Shown here piece after piece: positions 43,756 through 52,678 of a stretch of DNA of 64,000 bases. The DNA is taken from contig JAFUTC010000006.1 of NCBI GenBank assembly GCA_017471505.1, positions 1 through 64,000 of the forward strand. The letters run 5' to 3'. Numbering within the stretch: position 1 is the first letter of the stretch; the number at the start of each line of letters is the position of its first letter. Both the position numbers and the translations under genes were made by a program. Below the pieces are notes generated by a model that was not told where the DNA came from, searched no databases, and worked only from the letters and a program-made list of their open reading frames with translations. This stretch comes from Alloprevotella sp. Its GTDB lineage: Bacteria; Bacteroidota; Bacteroidia; Bacteroidales; Bacteroidaceae.

Positions 43756-45018
43756 TTGCGCATCCTACACATAAACACATCCGAACTGGTCGGCGGAGCA
43801 GCCATTGCCGCCAAGCGCCTTATGCAGGCCCAGCACGCCATAGGACTGCAGGCCGACATGCTGGTGCGCGACCGCCAGACCACCGACCCGCACGTCCACG
43901 CCACCCCCGGACAGCGGCGTATGCGCCTCAAGTTCATGGCCGAGAGGCTGCAGATTGCCTGCGCCAACCGCTCGCGCGAAAACATCTGGCAGATTGACAC
44001 CGGCGCCTACGGCTTCGACGCCTGCCGCACCTACCTTTTCCGCCAGGCCGACCTCGTCCACCTGCATTGGATAAACCAGGGCATGCTCTCGCTTACGGCG
44101 ATTGACCGCATCCTTAGGAGCGGCAAGCCTGTTATATGGACGATGCACGACATGTGGCCCGCCACGGCCATCTGCCACCATGCCGACACGTGCACCCGCT
44201 TCGAGTCGGACTGCCACACTTGCCCCTTGCTCCACCGTAGCGGTCCGCACGATCTCGCGGCCAAGGTGTTCGCACTGAAGCGCCGCATCTACGCCGACAG
44301 CCACCTCTGCCTGGTGGCCTGCAGCGACTGGCTGGCCGACAAAGCAAAGGCCTCGGCGCTGACCCGCGACCTGCGCATCGAAAGCATCACCAACCCCATC
44401 GACACCGCCTTCTTCTCGCCGGGCAGCAAGGCAGAGGCGCGCCGACAACTCGGACTGCCGGCCGACATGCCGCTGTTGCTTTTCGTGGCGCAAAAGGCGA
44501 CGAACCCCGCCAAAGGGTTCCGCTATCTGGCCGAAGCCGTCAACCGGCTGAACGCACGCACCGACAATCCGTGCGGACCTGTCGGCGTGGTGCCCGTGGG
44601 ACTCGAATCGGAGCAGGCCGCCGCGATGCTGAACGGTCCGGCGTTCCCGCAGTCCTACGACGCCGACCCCGAGCGGGCCCGCAACCTCTATCGCGCCGCC
44701 GACCTGCTGCTGATGCCCACGCTCATGGACAACCTGCCCAACACCATAGCCGAGGCGTCGGCCTGCGCATTGCCCACCATCGGCTTCCGTATCGGCGGAC
44801 TGCCCCAGATGATTGACGACGGTCGCACCGGCTACCTGTGTCGCTACTGCGACGCCCTCCACTTGGAAACGCTTATCGCCCAGGCGCTCACCTCACATCG
44901 CCTCGACGCAATGGGCCAGGCAGCACACGAGAAAGCACTGCAACTCTATGCGCAGGAAACGGTGGCCCGCCGCTATCTGGCTCTCTACGAGTCGCTGCTC
45001 CATCCTATTCAATCCTAA
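43756..45018 (+). CDS. Glycosyltransferase family 4 (group 1)
   Basis: A TTG start at 43756 is chosen because homology begins at RILHINTSELVGGAAIAAKR; the open frame extends upstream but that part is out-of-family. The product is about 420 residues with a GT-B fold: N-terminal glycine-rich GGAAIAAKRL, WTMHDMWPATAICHHADTC (a cysteine-bearing insert with CHTCPL, common in a Bacteroidetes subfamily), VACSDWLADKAK, KGFRYLAEAV and the UDP-binding PTLMDNLPNTIAEASACALP. Likely a mannosyl- or galactosyl-type transferase; donor unknown. Confidence 0.85.
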   Translation: MRILHINTSELVGGAAIAAKRLMQAQHAIGLQADMLVRDRQTTDPHVHATPGQRRMRLKFMAERLQIACANRSRENIWQIDTGAYGFDACRTYLFRQADLVHLHWINQGMLSLTAIDRILRSGKPVIWTMHDMWPATAICHHADTCTRFESDCHTCPLLHRSGPHDLAAKVFALKRRIYADSHLCLVACSDWLADKAKASALTRDLRIESITNPIDTAFFSPGSKAEARRQLGLPADMPLLLFVAQKATNPAKGFRYLAEAVNRLNARTDNPCGPVGVVPVGLESEQAAAMLNGPAFPQSYDADPERARNLYRAADLLLMPTLMDNLPNTIAEASACALPTIGFRIGGLPQMIDDGRTGYLCRYCDALHLETLIAQALTSHRLDAMGQAAHEKALQLYAQETVARRYLALYESLLHPIQS

Positions 45019-45048
45019 CCCTATACGCCCAACCTACAACCCACCACC

Positions 45049-45837
45049 ATGGCCCGACCACCCCTCAAGTTTTCCGTCATCACCGTATGCCGCAACGCCG
45101 CCGACCTATTGCAGCGCACCTTCGACAGCGTGGCAGCGCAAGACTACCCCTATGTGGAACATCTCATCATCGACGGAAACTCCGAAGACCTCACGCTGGA
45201 AATGCTGCACCACTATATGGAGCGCAACTCGCAGCGCGAGATACCCCACGAAATCAATTGCCTCAGCGAAAACGACGAAGGTCTCTACGACGCCATGAAT
45301 AAAGGCATCGGATTGCTCACGGGACGCTACGTGATTTTCCTGAACGCCGGCGACACCTTTGCCTCCGACCACACGCTGTCCCACGTGGCCGAATGCGCCG
45401 AAGGCAGCTACAAGCAGGCCGGCGTAGTCTATGGCGACACGAATATCGTCGACGCCGACGGCAAGTTCGTGCGACGCCGCCGCCTGAGTCCGCCCGAAAC
45501 GCTGAAGTGGGAGGATTTCCGCAGCGGCATGCTCGTGTGCCACCAGTCGTTCTTCGTGCGCACCGACCTGGCCCGCGAAACGCGCTACAACCTTGCCTAC
45601 CGCTACTCGGCCGACTTCGACTGGTGCATCCGCATCATGCAACTGGCCCGCCGCCGCGACGCACCGCTCGTCAACGCCTTCGAACCGCTGGCCAACTACC
45701 TGCAAGGTGGCATGTCGATAAAGAACCACCGCAAGAGCCTTATCGAACGCTTCCGCATCATGGCCCACTACTACGGCTGGACTACGACCGTGGCCGAGCA
45801 CCTGTGGTTCGTGGTGCGTGCCCTTATCCGCCGCTAA
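45049..45837 (+). CDS. Glycosyltransferase family 2 (WcaA-like)
   Basis: The 262-residue enzyme has VITVCRNAADLLQRTFDSVA, YPYVEHLIIDGNSEDLT, NDEGLYDAMNKGIGLLTG and FLNAGDTFAS, the pattern of colanic-acid-type GT2 enzymes that carry SENDxGxYDAMNKG. It includes HQSFFVRTDLA and a C-terminal membrane-near stretch. It is the last gene of the dgt-linked polysaccharide operon; recX follows after 14 bp. Confidence 0.9.
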   Translation: MARPPLKFSVITVCRNAADLLQRTFDSVAAQDYPYVEHLIIDGNSEDLTLEMLHHYMERNSQREIPHEINCLSENDEGLYDAMNKGIGLLTGRYVIFLNAGDTFASDHTLSHVAECAEGSYKQAGVVYGDTNIVDADGKFVRRRRLSPPETLKWEDFRSGMLVCHQSFFVRTDLARETRYNLAYRYSADFDWCIRIMQLARRRDAPLVNAFEPLANYLQGGMSIKNHRKSLIERFRIMAHYYGWTTTVAEHLWFVVRALIRR

Positions 45838-45851
45838 CCCGACCCCGTGAC

Positions 45852-46313
45852 ATGAAACAGCCTCCCACTCCCGACCAACTCTTCGACCGTGCCGCCACGC
45901 TGTGCGCCCATCGCGAGGTGTGCCGCGACGATGTCCGCCAGAAGCTCTACGCCTGGGGCGCACGGAGCGAATGGGTCGACGACCTGCTCGACCGCCTGGT
46001 CGACGAACAATATATCGACGAACAGCGCTACGCCGAAGCCTTCGTCCACGACAAGGCACTCTTCAACCAGTGGGGCCGTGTGAAGATCCGCCACATGCTC
46101 GAAATGAAGCAGTTGCCCGCCAGCCTGATTGAGCAGGCCCTGCAAACCATCGACGAAGACCAATATACCGGCCAACTGCGCGAACTGCTGCTGCAGAAAC
46201 TGCCCACCATCCGGGCCAAAAACGAATACGAGCGCGCACAAAAACTGTTGCGCTTTGCCGCCGGACGCGGCTACGAGGCTGAACTCATATTTCAGACAAT
46301 CAGCAACTTATAG
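45852..46313 (+). CDS. recX: Regulatory protein RecX
   Basis: The 153-residue protein has three RecX-like helical repeats: CAHREVCRDDVRQKLYAWG, LVDEQYIDEQRYAEAFVHDK with NQWGRVKIRHMLEMKQLP, and a C-terminal NEYERAQKLLRFAAGRGYE. RecX binds RecA filaments and limits recombination. The chosen ATG follows the glycosyltransferase stop by 14 bp. A repeat array begins directly after the stop, between this gene and the convergent pepP. Confidence 0.9.
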   Translation: MKQPPTPDQLFDRAATLCAHREVCRDDVRQKLYAWGARSEWVDDLLDRLVDEQYIDEQRYAEAFVHDKALFNQWGRVKIRHMLEMKQLPASLIEQALQTIDEDQYTGQLRELLLQKLPTIRAKNEYERAQKLLRFAAGRGYEAELIFQTISNL

Positions 46314-46320
46314 GCACCCG

Positions 46321-46424
46321 AAAACTCCATAATGCGATTGAAAAAAGGCATTATGGCGTACGAAAATTCCATAATGCAATCGAGCCGTTGCATTATGGAA
46401 TTATTTTAGGCTATAATCCGATTT
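46321..46424. repeat. 21-bp phased palindrome array, copy 4 (5 cores)
   Basis: Cores CATAAT, CATTAT, CATAAT, CATTAT and TATAAT start at 46328, 46349, 46370, 46391 and 46412. Orientation alternates and the first two pair as CCATAATGC with GCATTATGG (perfect 9-bp stem, 12-base loop). It fills the convergent recX/pepP gap. Confidence 0.88.
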
Positions 46425-48257
46425 TCAGGCTTCCCTATGTGCCTCGACCACAGGTCTTTGCTCAGCCACAGGCGCCGTATGCTCCACCAGCCAGCTGCAG
46501 TCGGCCTCGTCGGCGAGCAAGGGCAACAGCCGCGCACGCACCTCGGCGTGGTAGGCATCAAGCCACTGCTGCTCGGCCGGAGTGAGCCAGTCGAACACAA
46601 CCGGGCTGAGGTCGATGGGGCAAAGGGTGAGCGTCTCGAAACGGCAGAAGTCGCCGAAATCGGTATGCATGGCCGGCACTCCGAGCAACACGTTTTCGAT
46701 GCGCACGCCAAACTTGCCGGCCACATAGACGCCCGGCTCGTTGGTGATGACGTTGCCGGCGCTCAGTCCGGACAGGGTGTCGAGCCGCACGTTCTTTCTT
46801 ATCTGCACAGGCCCCTCGTGCACGCACAGGAAGGAGCCCACTCCGTGGCCGGTGCCGTGTCCGAAATCGTAGCCGCACTGCCACAGCGGACGTCGGGCCG
46901 CATAGTCGAGTTCCAGTCCCGAGGTTCCATCGGGGAAGCAAGCCTCGGCCAGCCCGATGTGTGCCTTCAGCACGAGCGTATATGCCTCGCGCTCTTCGGC
47001 CGTGGTAGGTCCGAGCGCGACGGTGCGGGTTATGTCGGTGGTGCCATCCTCGTATTGGGCTCCACTGTCGAGCAGTAGCAGCCCGCGTGCCTCGAGGCGG
47101 ACGTCGGTAGCAGGGGTCGCCTCGTAGTGAACGATGGCGGCATGCGGCCCGTAGGCGGCAATGGTGTCGAAACTACGGCTGCGGAAGTGTTCCATCTCGG
47201 CGCGGAACGCCGTGAGCCTCTTGTCGACCTCTATCTCGGTCACGCCGTCGGCAAGGTGCTCTCCGAGCCAGCGGAGGAAGCGCACCATGGCCACGCCGTC
47301 GCGCTCCATGGCCCGGCGGAAGCCTTCCTGTTCGCTCTTGGTCTTAATCATGCGGATGAAAGGCACGGGCGACGGCAGTTCCACCCGTTCCGTCTGCCCG
47401 GACAACGCCATGTAGTGGGCGGCGACACTGGCATTCGGCGACATGCCAAGGCGGCCCGGGCCGAGGTGAGAGATTTCGTGGCGCCACGTATCGTAGGGCA
47501 GCACGTCCAACTTATAGTGGGCGAGGAAAGCCGCCACCTGCATGCTGATTTTATTGAGGTCGACGTAGAGCACTCCCGTGTGGTCGGCCCGCAGCAGCAG
47601 GTAGGCGATGAACAGCGGCGTGTTTTCGACGTCGTTGCCTCGCAGGTTGAGCGTCCAGGCTATCTCGCTGAGGTCGGTGAGCAGGTAGTAGTCGAGTTGC
47701 TGGCTCTCGAGTGCGCCCCATATATTGGCCATCTTCTGGGCCACGGTGCGGCCGGCCCGCTCCTCGGGCCATAGCGTCACGGGCTCGCAGGGAGCGGCGG
47801 GGCGGTCGGTCCAAATCTCGTCGAAGGGGTCGTCCTCGACCGCCGTGAGCGTGCAGTCGGCCTGGTTCTCAATCTGTCGGAACTGCGCCATGGTGAACGT
47901 GTCGGGCAGAAAGCCCACGTGCTCCGAGGCGTCGAGGTTCTGGCTGAGCCACACGGGCCAGTCGACCACGCCTTCGGTGCCCTCGCGCATCAGCACGATG
48001 CCCGTGCCCTCCAACTGGGTCGCGGCCTGCAGGAAATAGCGCGAGTCGGTCCAAAGCAAGGCTTCGTCGACCGTCACCACAATCGTGCCGGCCGACCCCG
48101 TAAAGCCGCTGAGCCATTCGCGGCACCGCCAGCGCGGCGCCACGTACTCCGAGTCGTGCTCATCGGCAGAAGTGACCACGTAGGCCTCTACTTCTGCCAC
48201 GTTCCTCATCCATTCGCGCAGACGGTCCACGCGCAACCGAATCATATCTTTATCCAT
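46425..48257 (-). CDS. pepP: Xaa-Pro aminopeptidase (M24B family)
   Basis: The 610-residue protein is the long, three-domain aminopeptidase P form. Two creatinase-like N-terminal domains (WLSGFTGSAGTIVVT, LWTDSRYFLQAATQLEG) precede the pita-bread fold: LLLLDSGAQYEDGTTDITRT with two metal Asp, FGHGTGHGVGSFLCVHEGP with His, and NEPGVYVAGKFGVRIENV with two Glu. A C-terminal M24_C region follows. It removes N-terminal residues preceding proline from peptides in the cytoplasm. Confidence 0.93.
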   Translation of the reverse strand: MDKDMIRLRVDRLREWMRNVAEVEAYVVTSADEHDSEYVAPRWRCREWLSGFTGSAGTIVVTVDEALLWTDSRYFLQAATQLEGTGIVLMREGTEGVVDWPVWLSQNLDASEHVGFLPDTFTMAQFRQIENQADCTLTAVEDDPFDEIWTDRPAAPCEPVTLWPEERAGRTVAQKMANIWGALESQQLDYYLLTDLSEIAWTLNLRGNDVENTPLFIAYLLLRADHTGVLYVDLNKISMQVAAFLAHYKLDVLPYDTWRHEISHLGPGRLGMSPNASVAAHYMALSGQTERVELPSPVPFIRMIKTKSEQEGFRRAMERDGVAMVRFLRWLGEHLADGVTEIEVDKRLTAFRAEMEHFRSRSFDTIAAYGPHAAIVHYEATPATDVRLEARGLLLLDSGAQYEDGTTDITRTVALGPTTAEEREAYTLVLKAHIGLAEACFPDGTSGLELDYAARRPLWQCGYDFGHGTGHGVGSFLCVHEGPVQIRKNVRLDTLSGLSAGNVITNEPGVYVAGKFGVRIENVLLGVPAMHTDFGDFCRFETLTLCPIDLSPVVFDWLTPAEQQWLDAYHAEVRARLLPLLADEADCSWLVEHTAPVAEQRPVVEAHREA

Positions 48258-48298
48258 TTTCTGAATTATTGCTTATGCAAATGAAAGAAGAATTATTT

Positions 48299-48306
48299 AA
48301 TTTTGC
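48299..48306 (+). promoter_or_regulatory. -7 element of mdh
   Basis: TAATTTTG fits TAnnTTTG, 31 bp before the mdh start; no convincing -33. Confidence 0.4.
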
Positions 48307-48336
48307 GAGCGGAACATCTAACTTAATCGCAATATT

Positions 48337-49338
48337 ATGGCATTTTTAACAAACGAGAAGCTAACTATCGTTGGCGCAGCCGGAATGATCGGCTCGAATA
48401 TGGCACAGACCGCTGCCATGCTTCACCTAACTCCAAACATATGCCTCTACGACGTTTACGCCCCCGGACTGGAAGGCGTCACTGAGGAAATGCGTCACTG
48501 CGGCTTCGAAGGCGTGAACTTCACTTGGACCACCGACGTGAAGGAAGCACTCACAGGCGCAAAGTACATCATCTCTTCGGGCGGTGCACCGAGAAAAGCC
48601 GGCATGACTCGCGAAGACCTGCTGAAAGGCAACTCCGAGGTGGCCGAGCAACTGGGTAAGGACATCAAGACCTACTGCCCCGACGTGAAGCATGTAGTCA
48701 TCATCTTCAATCCGGCCGACATTACGGGTCTGGTAACCCTGATTTGGTCGGGCTTAAAGCCCTCACAGGTCAGCACCCTTGCCGCCCTCGACAGCATCCG
48801 CCTGCAAAGCGAACTGGCCAAGCACTTCGGCGTTGAGCAGAGCCTCGTGACGAACTGCCGCACCTACGGCGGCCACGGTGAGGCTATGGCCGTGTTTGCC
48901 TCGACGGCGAAAGTATGCGGCACCCCGCTGCTCGACCTCATCGGCACGGACAAACTGACCAACGACCAGTGGGAAGAAATCAAGCACCGTACGGTTCAGG
49001 GCGGCGCCAATATCATCAACCTTCGCGGCCGCTCTTCTTTCCAGAGCCCGGCCTATGTATCGGTGAAGATGATTGAGGCAGCCATGGGCGGAGAACCCTT
49101 CAGCTGGCCCGCCGGACGCTACATCAGCTTCAAAGGCCTTGACCACGTAGTAATGGCCGTAGAGGTTACCATCACCAAGAACGGCTCTGCCTACGAAGAA
49201 GTAGTGGGCACGCCCGAAGAACAGGCCGCCCTGAAGGCAAGCTACGAGCATCTGGTTAAGATGCGCGACGAAGTCATCAGCCTGGGCGTGGTTCCTCCCG
49301 TTGAGAAGTGGGCAGAAATCAACCCGAACCTTCTGTAA
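48337..49338 (+). CDS. mdh: Malate dehydrogenase
   Basis: The 333-residue enzyme has the NAD-binding IVGAAGMIGSN at 11-21, an Asp-containing ICLYDVYAPG, the substrate-loop GGAPRKAGMTREDLL with paired Arg, and the catalytic His in NCRTYGGHGEAMAVF. It interconverts malate and oxaloacetate, in anaerobic Bacteroidales mostly in the reductive direction to succinate. A strong terminator follows. Confidence 0.93.
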   Translation: MAFLTNEKLTIVGAAGMIGSNMAQTAAMLHLTPNICLYDVYAPGLEGVTEEMRHCGFEGVNFTWTTDVKEALTGAKYIISSGGAPRKAGMTREDLLKGNSEVAEQLGKDIKTYCPDVKHVVIIFNPADITGLVTLIWSGLKPSQVSTLAALDSIRLQSELAKHFGVEQSLVTNCRTYGGHGEAMAVFASTAKVCGTPLLDLIGTDKLTNDQWEEIKHRTVQGGANIINLRGRSSFQSPAYVSVKMIEAAMGGEPFSWPAGRYISFKGLDHVVMAVEVTITKNGSAYEEVVGTPEEQAALKASYEHLVKMRDEVISLGVVPPVEKWAEINPNLL

Positions 49339-49401
49339 ACGGACGGCATAGGCCACGCTGACCAGCCGCCTATGCAACCCGCCGACCGCATGGTCGCACA
49401 C

Positions 49402-49440
49402 AAAAACAGCCGAATTCATCGAGAGAATTCGGCTGTTTTT
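49402..49440 (+). terminator. Bidirectional terminator between mdh and rnr
   Basis: AAAAACAGCCGAATTC (49402-49417) pairs perfectly with 49425-49440 over a 7-base loop and ends in T5; A5 on the other side serves the convergent rnr. Confidence 0.88.
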
Positions 49441-49464
49441 CTTGTCGGCTGACTTATGGCCTGC

Positions 49465-51741
49465 TCAGCGGCGACGGCCTTTTTTCTTGCCGCTGGGTTT
49501 CGGCGGCGCTGCAGTCGGTTTGTGCTTCTCCACGCCAATAAGTTCGAAGTCGAGTTGCCGCTTGTCGATGTCGGCCCGCTCCACCTTTATGGTCACCTTA
49601 TCGCCCAACGAATAGCGGCGATGGTTGCGCCGGCCAACCAGACAGTAGTTGCGCTCGTCGTACTCATAGTAGTCGTCGTCGAGGTTACGCATGGGCACCA
49701 GTCCCTCGCAGCCGTTGTCGGTCAGTTCTACGTAGATGCCGAAATCGCTTACGCCGCTGACCGAGCCCTCAAACTCCTGGCCCAGCCGGTCGGCCATAAA
49801 TTCCACCTGTTTATACTTGATGCTGGCTCGCTCGGCCTGCTCGGCCAGTTGCTCCATGGCGCTGGCGTGCTCGCACAGGTCTTCGTATTTTTCCTGGCTC
49901 GCACTGCGTCCTCCCTCGGCGTAGCGCGTCAGTAGGCGGTGTACCATCAGGTCGGGGTAGCGTCGGATGGGCGAGGTGAAGTGGGTATAGTAGTCGAACA
50001 TCAGTCCGTAGTGGCCGATGTTATGGGTACTGTAGCGGGCCTTCTGCATAGCGCGTAGCGTGACCAGTTCTACCATTCCGGACTCGCGTTTTCCCTGCAC
50101 GTCGGACAGGAGTTTGTTCAGGCTGCGGCTTACTTCGCTCTTGCTGCCGTCGGTTTTGAGCCGATAGCCGAAGTGTCCGACGAAAGCCGACAGTTTTTCC
50201 AATTTTTCGCTGTCGGGCACGTCGTGGATGCGATAAGGCAGCACCTTGGCCTTATTGCCTTTCTTGACGCGACCTATGCTCTCTGCCACGGTGCGATTGG
50301 CCAGCAGCATAAATTCCTCGACCAGTTTGTTGGCATCTTTGGCAATCTTGATGTAAGTAGAGACCGGATGGCCGGTTTCATCGATTTCGAAGCGGATTTC
50401 CGGGCGGTCGAAGGCGATAGAGCCGTGCTTGAAGCGGGCGGCACGCAGTTCCTTGGCCAGCCGATTGAGCACCACGATTTCCTCGGCATACTCTCCCTCG
50501 AGCGGACTGCCTTTCGGGAGCGCTTCGGGGTGGTGCGTGCCGGTCTGCAAGTCCTCGGGAGAGGCTTCGCCGTTGCGTTCGAGGATTTCCTGCACTTCTT
50601 CGTAGGCAAAACGCCGGTTGCTGCGGATGACTGTATGCGCCAGGTGCCAGGCCTTGACCTCGCCCTTTTCCGTCAGTTGGAACACGACACTGTAAGCCAG
50701 TTTGTCCTCGTCGGGACGGAGCGAGCAGAGGAAGTTGCAGAGTTTCTCGGGCAGCATAGGGATGGTGCGGTCCACCAGATAGATGCTGGTGGCGCGGTCG
50801 CGGGCCTCGCGGTCGATAAGGTCGTTCTCCTGCACATAGTAAGAGACGTCGGCAATGTGAACACCCACTTCCCAGAGCCCGTTGCCGAGTTTCCGCAGCG
50901 AGAGTGCGTCGTCGAAGTCCTTGGCATCGTGCGGGTCGATGGTGAAAGTAGTCACTGCGCGCATATCTTCGCGGCGGGCTATTTCCTCCTTGCTTATCTC
51001 GGTCGGAATCTTATCGGCCGCGTCGATGACCCGTTGCGGATAGCGGTAGGGAAGTTCGAACTCGGCCAGAATTGCGTTCATCTCGGCATTGTTCTCGCCC
51101 TTCTGCCCGAAAATGTCCTTCACGCGGCCCACGGGGCTTTTGGCATCCTGCGGCCACGAGGTGATTTCCACCAGCACCTTGTCGCCGTTCTTGGCCCCCT
51201 TAAGGTTGCCCTTCGGTATGAATATGTCGGCGGCCAGCGAGCGGCTCTCCGTAATCAGGAAGCCGTAGCCGTGCTCCACGTGGATGGTGCCCACGAACGA
51301 GTTCTTCGTGTGCTCAATCACTTCGACGATGACCGCCTCGCGGGTGTGGCCCCTGCGGCGTGCCAGCATAGTGGCCCGCACGCGGTCGCCGTCGAGTGCG
51401 TGCAGCGAGTTGCGTTCGGCCACCAGAATGGACTGGCCGCCGTCGTCGGGCAAGAAACTGTTGCGGCCGTTGCGCTTTCGGACGAACGTGCCCTCCATGA
51501 GGTGCGTGGGCGCCGCACTGCGATAGTTGCCCGAAGCCGTACGCTTCAGATAGTCGTCGCGCACCAAGTCGTCGGCGGCATCGAGCACCAGCATCTTGGC
51601 AGGGTGCGTCTTGGCCCCAAGTTCGCGGAACAGGCTCTTGGCACTATACTCGGCCAGCGGATTCTGCTCGAACAACTCGAGAATGCGCTCGGCCTGGTCG
51701 CGGCGCTTAAGCCGCACGGTGGTTGTATTCTTATTTTTCAT
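49465..51741 (-). CDS. rnr: Ribonuclease R
   Basis: The 758-residue exoribonuclease has an N-terminal winged-helix-like region, two cold-shock domains (EGTFVRKRNGRNSFLPDDGG, GTIHVEHGYGFLITESRS), the RNB catalytic domain with DPHDAKDFDDALSL and the downstream DRATSIYLVDRTIPMLPEKL, an S1 domain (EFEGSVSGVSDFGIYVEL), and a basic tail ending KPSGKKKGRRR. It degrades structured RNA 3' to 5'. Confidence 0.95.
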   Translation of the reverse strand: MKNKNTTTVRLKRRDQAERILELFEQNPLAEYSAKSLFRELGAKTHPAKMLVLDAADDLVRDDYLKRTASGNYRSAAPTHLMEGTFVRKRNGRNSFLPDDGGQSILVAERNSLHALDGDRVRATMLARRRGHTREAVIVEVIEHTKNSFVGTIHVEHGYGFLITESRSLAADIFIPKGNLKGAKNGDKVLVEITSWPQDAKSPVGRVKDIFGQKGENNAEMNAILAEFELPYRYPQRVIDAADKIPTEISKEEIARREDMRAVTTFTIDPHDAKDFDDALSLRKLGNGLWEVGVHIADVSYYVQENDLIDREARDRATSIYLVDRTIPMLPEKLCNFLCSLRPDEDKLAYSVVFQLTEKGEVKAWHLAHTVIRSNRRFAYEEVQEILERNGEASPEDLQTGTHHPEALPKGSPLEGEYAEEIVVLNRLAKELRAARFKHGSIAFDRPEIRFEIDETGHPVSTYIKIAKDANKLVEEFMLLANRTVAESIGRVKKGNKAKVLPYRIHDVPDSEKLEKLSAFVGHFGYRLKTDGSKSEVSRSLNKLLSDVQGKRESGMVELVTLRAMQKARYSTHNIGHYGLMFDYYTHFTSPIRRYPDLMVHRLLTRYAEGGRSASQEKYEDLCEHASAMEQLAEQAERASIKYKQVEFMADRLGQEFEGSVSGVSDFGIYVELTDNGCEGLVPMRNLDDDYYEYDERNYCLVGRRNHRRYSLGDKVTIKVERADIDKRQLDFELIGVEKHKPTAAPPKPSGKKKGRRR

Positions 51742-51809
51742 AGTCGGATAATTTCATCGGTAAATTTGCACAAATTTTCGCTTTGCAGCACGCATTTAAT
51801 ACGCTTTAA

Positions 51810-51840
51810 CTTGATACTAATGTCAAATTAAATAAATTTG
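51810..51840 (+). promoter_or_regulatory. Promoter of the DUF4294 gene, implying a leaderless mRNA
   Basis: CTTG (51810-51813), 19 bp, then TAAATTTG (51833-51840). The start codon is only 7 bp after the -7 element, so the transcript should begin at or next to the ATG. Confidence 0.6.
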
Positions 51841-51847
51841 CGCCGAA

Positions 51848-52477
51848 ATGCCTCGCATCCTACGCATACTTTTCCTGTTGCTCCTGCTTTGTCCCACCTT
51901 CGTATGGGCGCAGGACATAGACGAAGCCGACGACACCACACCGCCGCCGGCCATGCCCCACTATGTGCGCGTAGAAAAGGCCTACTACAAAGGCGACAGC
52001 ATCCCATCCATCCGGCTCGTAGACCCCGTCTACAAATATGCTCCATTAGAGTTCAAGACCGAAAAAGAGCGCCAACAGTACAATCGCCTTGTGACCAACG
52101 TCAAAAAGCTGCTGCCGATGGCCAAACTCGTGCGCCAGACCATCATCGAGACCTATGAGGTGCTCCAGTCCCTGCCCGACAAGCAGAGCCGCGACCGACA
52201 CATCAAGCGGATGGAAGCCGACCTGAAGAAGCAGTACGGCCCCATGGTGCGAAAGATGTCGCGCTCGCAGGGAAAACTCCTGCTCAAGCTCGTCGACCGC
52301 GAATGCAACCAGACCGGCTATCATATAGCCAAGGCGTTCATCGGCGTGGCACGCGCCAATGTCTATCAAGGCATCGCCGTGCTCTTTGGCAACAGCCTGG
52401 CGCGCCATTACGATCCCGAAGGCGACGACCAAATGACCGAGCGCGTCGTGAGGCTCGTCGAGAGCGGACAGTTGTAG
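51848..52477 (+). CDS. DUF4294 family secreted protein
   Basis: The 209-residue protein has a signal peptide ending TFVWAQ and the DUF4294 core: YYKGDSIPSIRLVDPVYKY, EKERQQYNRLVTNVKKLLPMAK, YGPMVRKMSRSQGKLLLKLVDRECNQTGYHI in pieces, and IAVLFGNSLARHYDPEGDD. DUF4294 is widespread and restricted to Bacteroidetes, of unknown function, probably periplasmic. Confidence 0.88.
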   Translation: MPRILRILFLLLLLCPTFVWAQDIDEADDTTPPPAMPHYVRVEKAYYKGDSIPSIRLVDPVYKYAPLEFKTEKERQQYNRLVTNVKKLLPMAKLVRQTIIETYEVLQSLPDKQSRDRHIKRMEADLKKQYGPMVRKMSRSQGKLLLKLVDRECNQTGYHIAKAFIGVARANVYQGIAVLFGNSLARHYDPEGDDQMTERVVRLVESGQL

Positions 52478-52501
52478 GAACGCCCTGCGCACTCACCCGC
52501 G

Positions 52502-52605
52502 CAAATTGCATAATGCCGCGGCGAAATTGCATTATGCGACGGACGAATTGCATAATCGGATTTTGAAATTCGACTATGCAATTTTTTCATTCCATAATCC
52601 GACGG
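52502..52605. repeat. 21-bp phased palindrome array, copy 5 (5 cores)
   Basis: Cores CATAAT, CATTAT, CATAAT, GACTAT and CATAAT start at 52509, 52530, 52551, 52572 and 52593. Cores 1 and 2 pair as GCATAATGC with GCATTATGC (9 bp). It lies in the convergent gap between the DUF4294 and OmpA-like genes. Confidence 0.88.
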
Positions 52606-52621
52606 CAGGGCCGCACACAAG

Positions 52622-52655
52622 AAGGCGGGCGCACCGATAAGGGTGTGCCCGCCTT
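52622..52655. terminator. Terminator hairpin between the DUF4294 and OmpA-like genes
   Basis: GGCGGGCGCACC (52624-52635) pairs with 52642-52653 with one G-T pair; flanking AA and TT extend it. It can serve both convergent genes. Confidence 0.75.
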
Positions 52656-52678
52656 TCGTAGTTTGCTACGCCGGAAGC

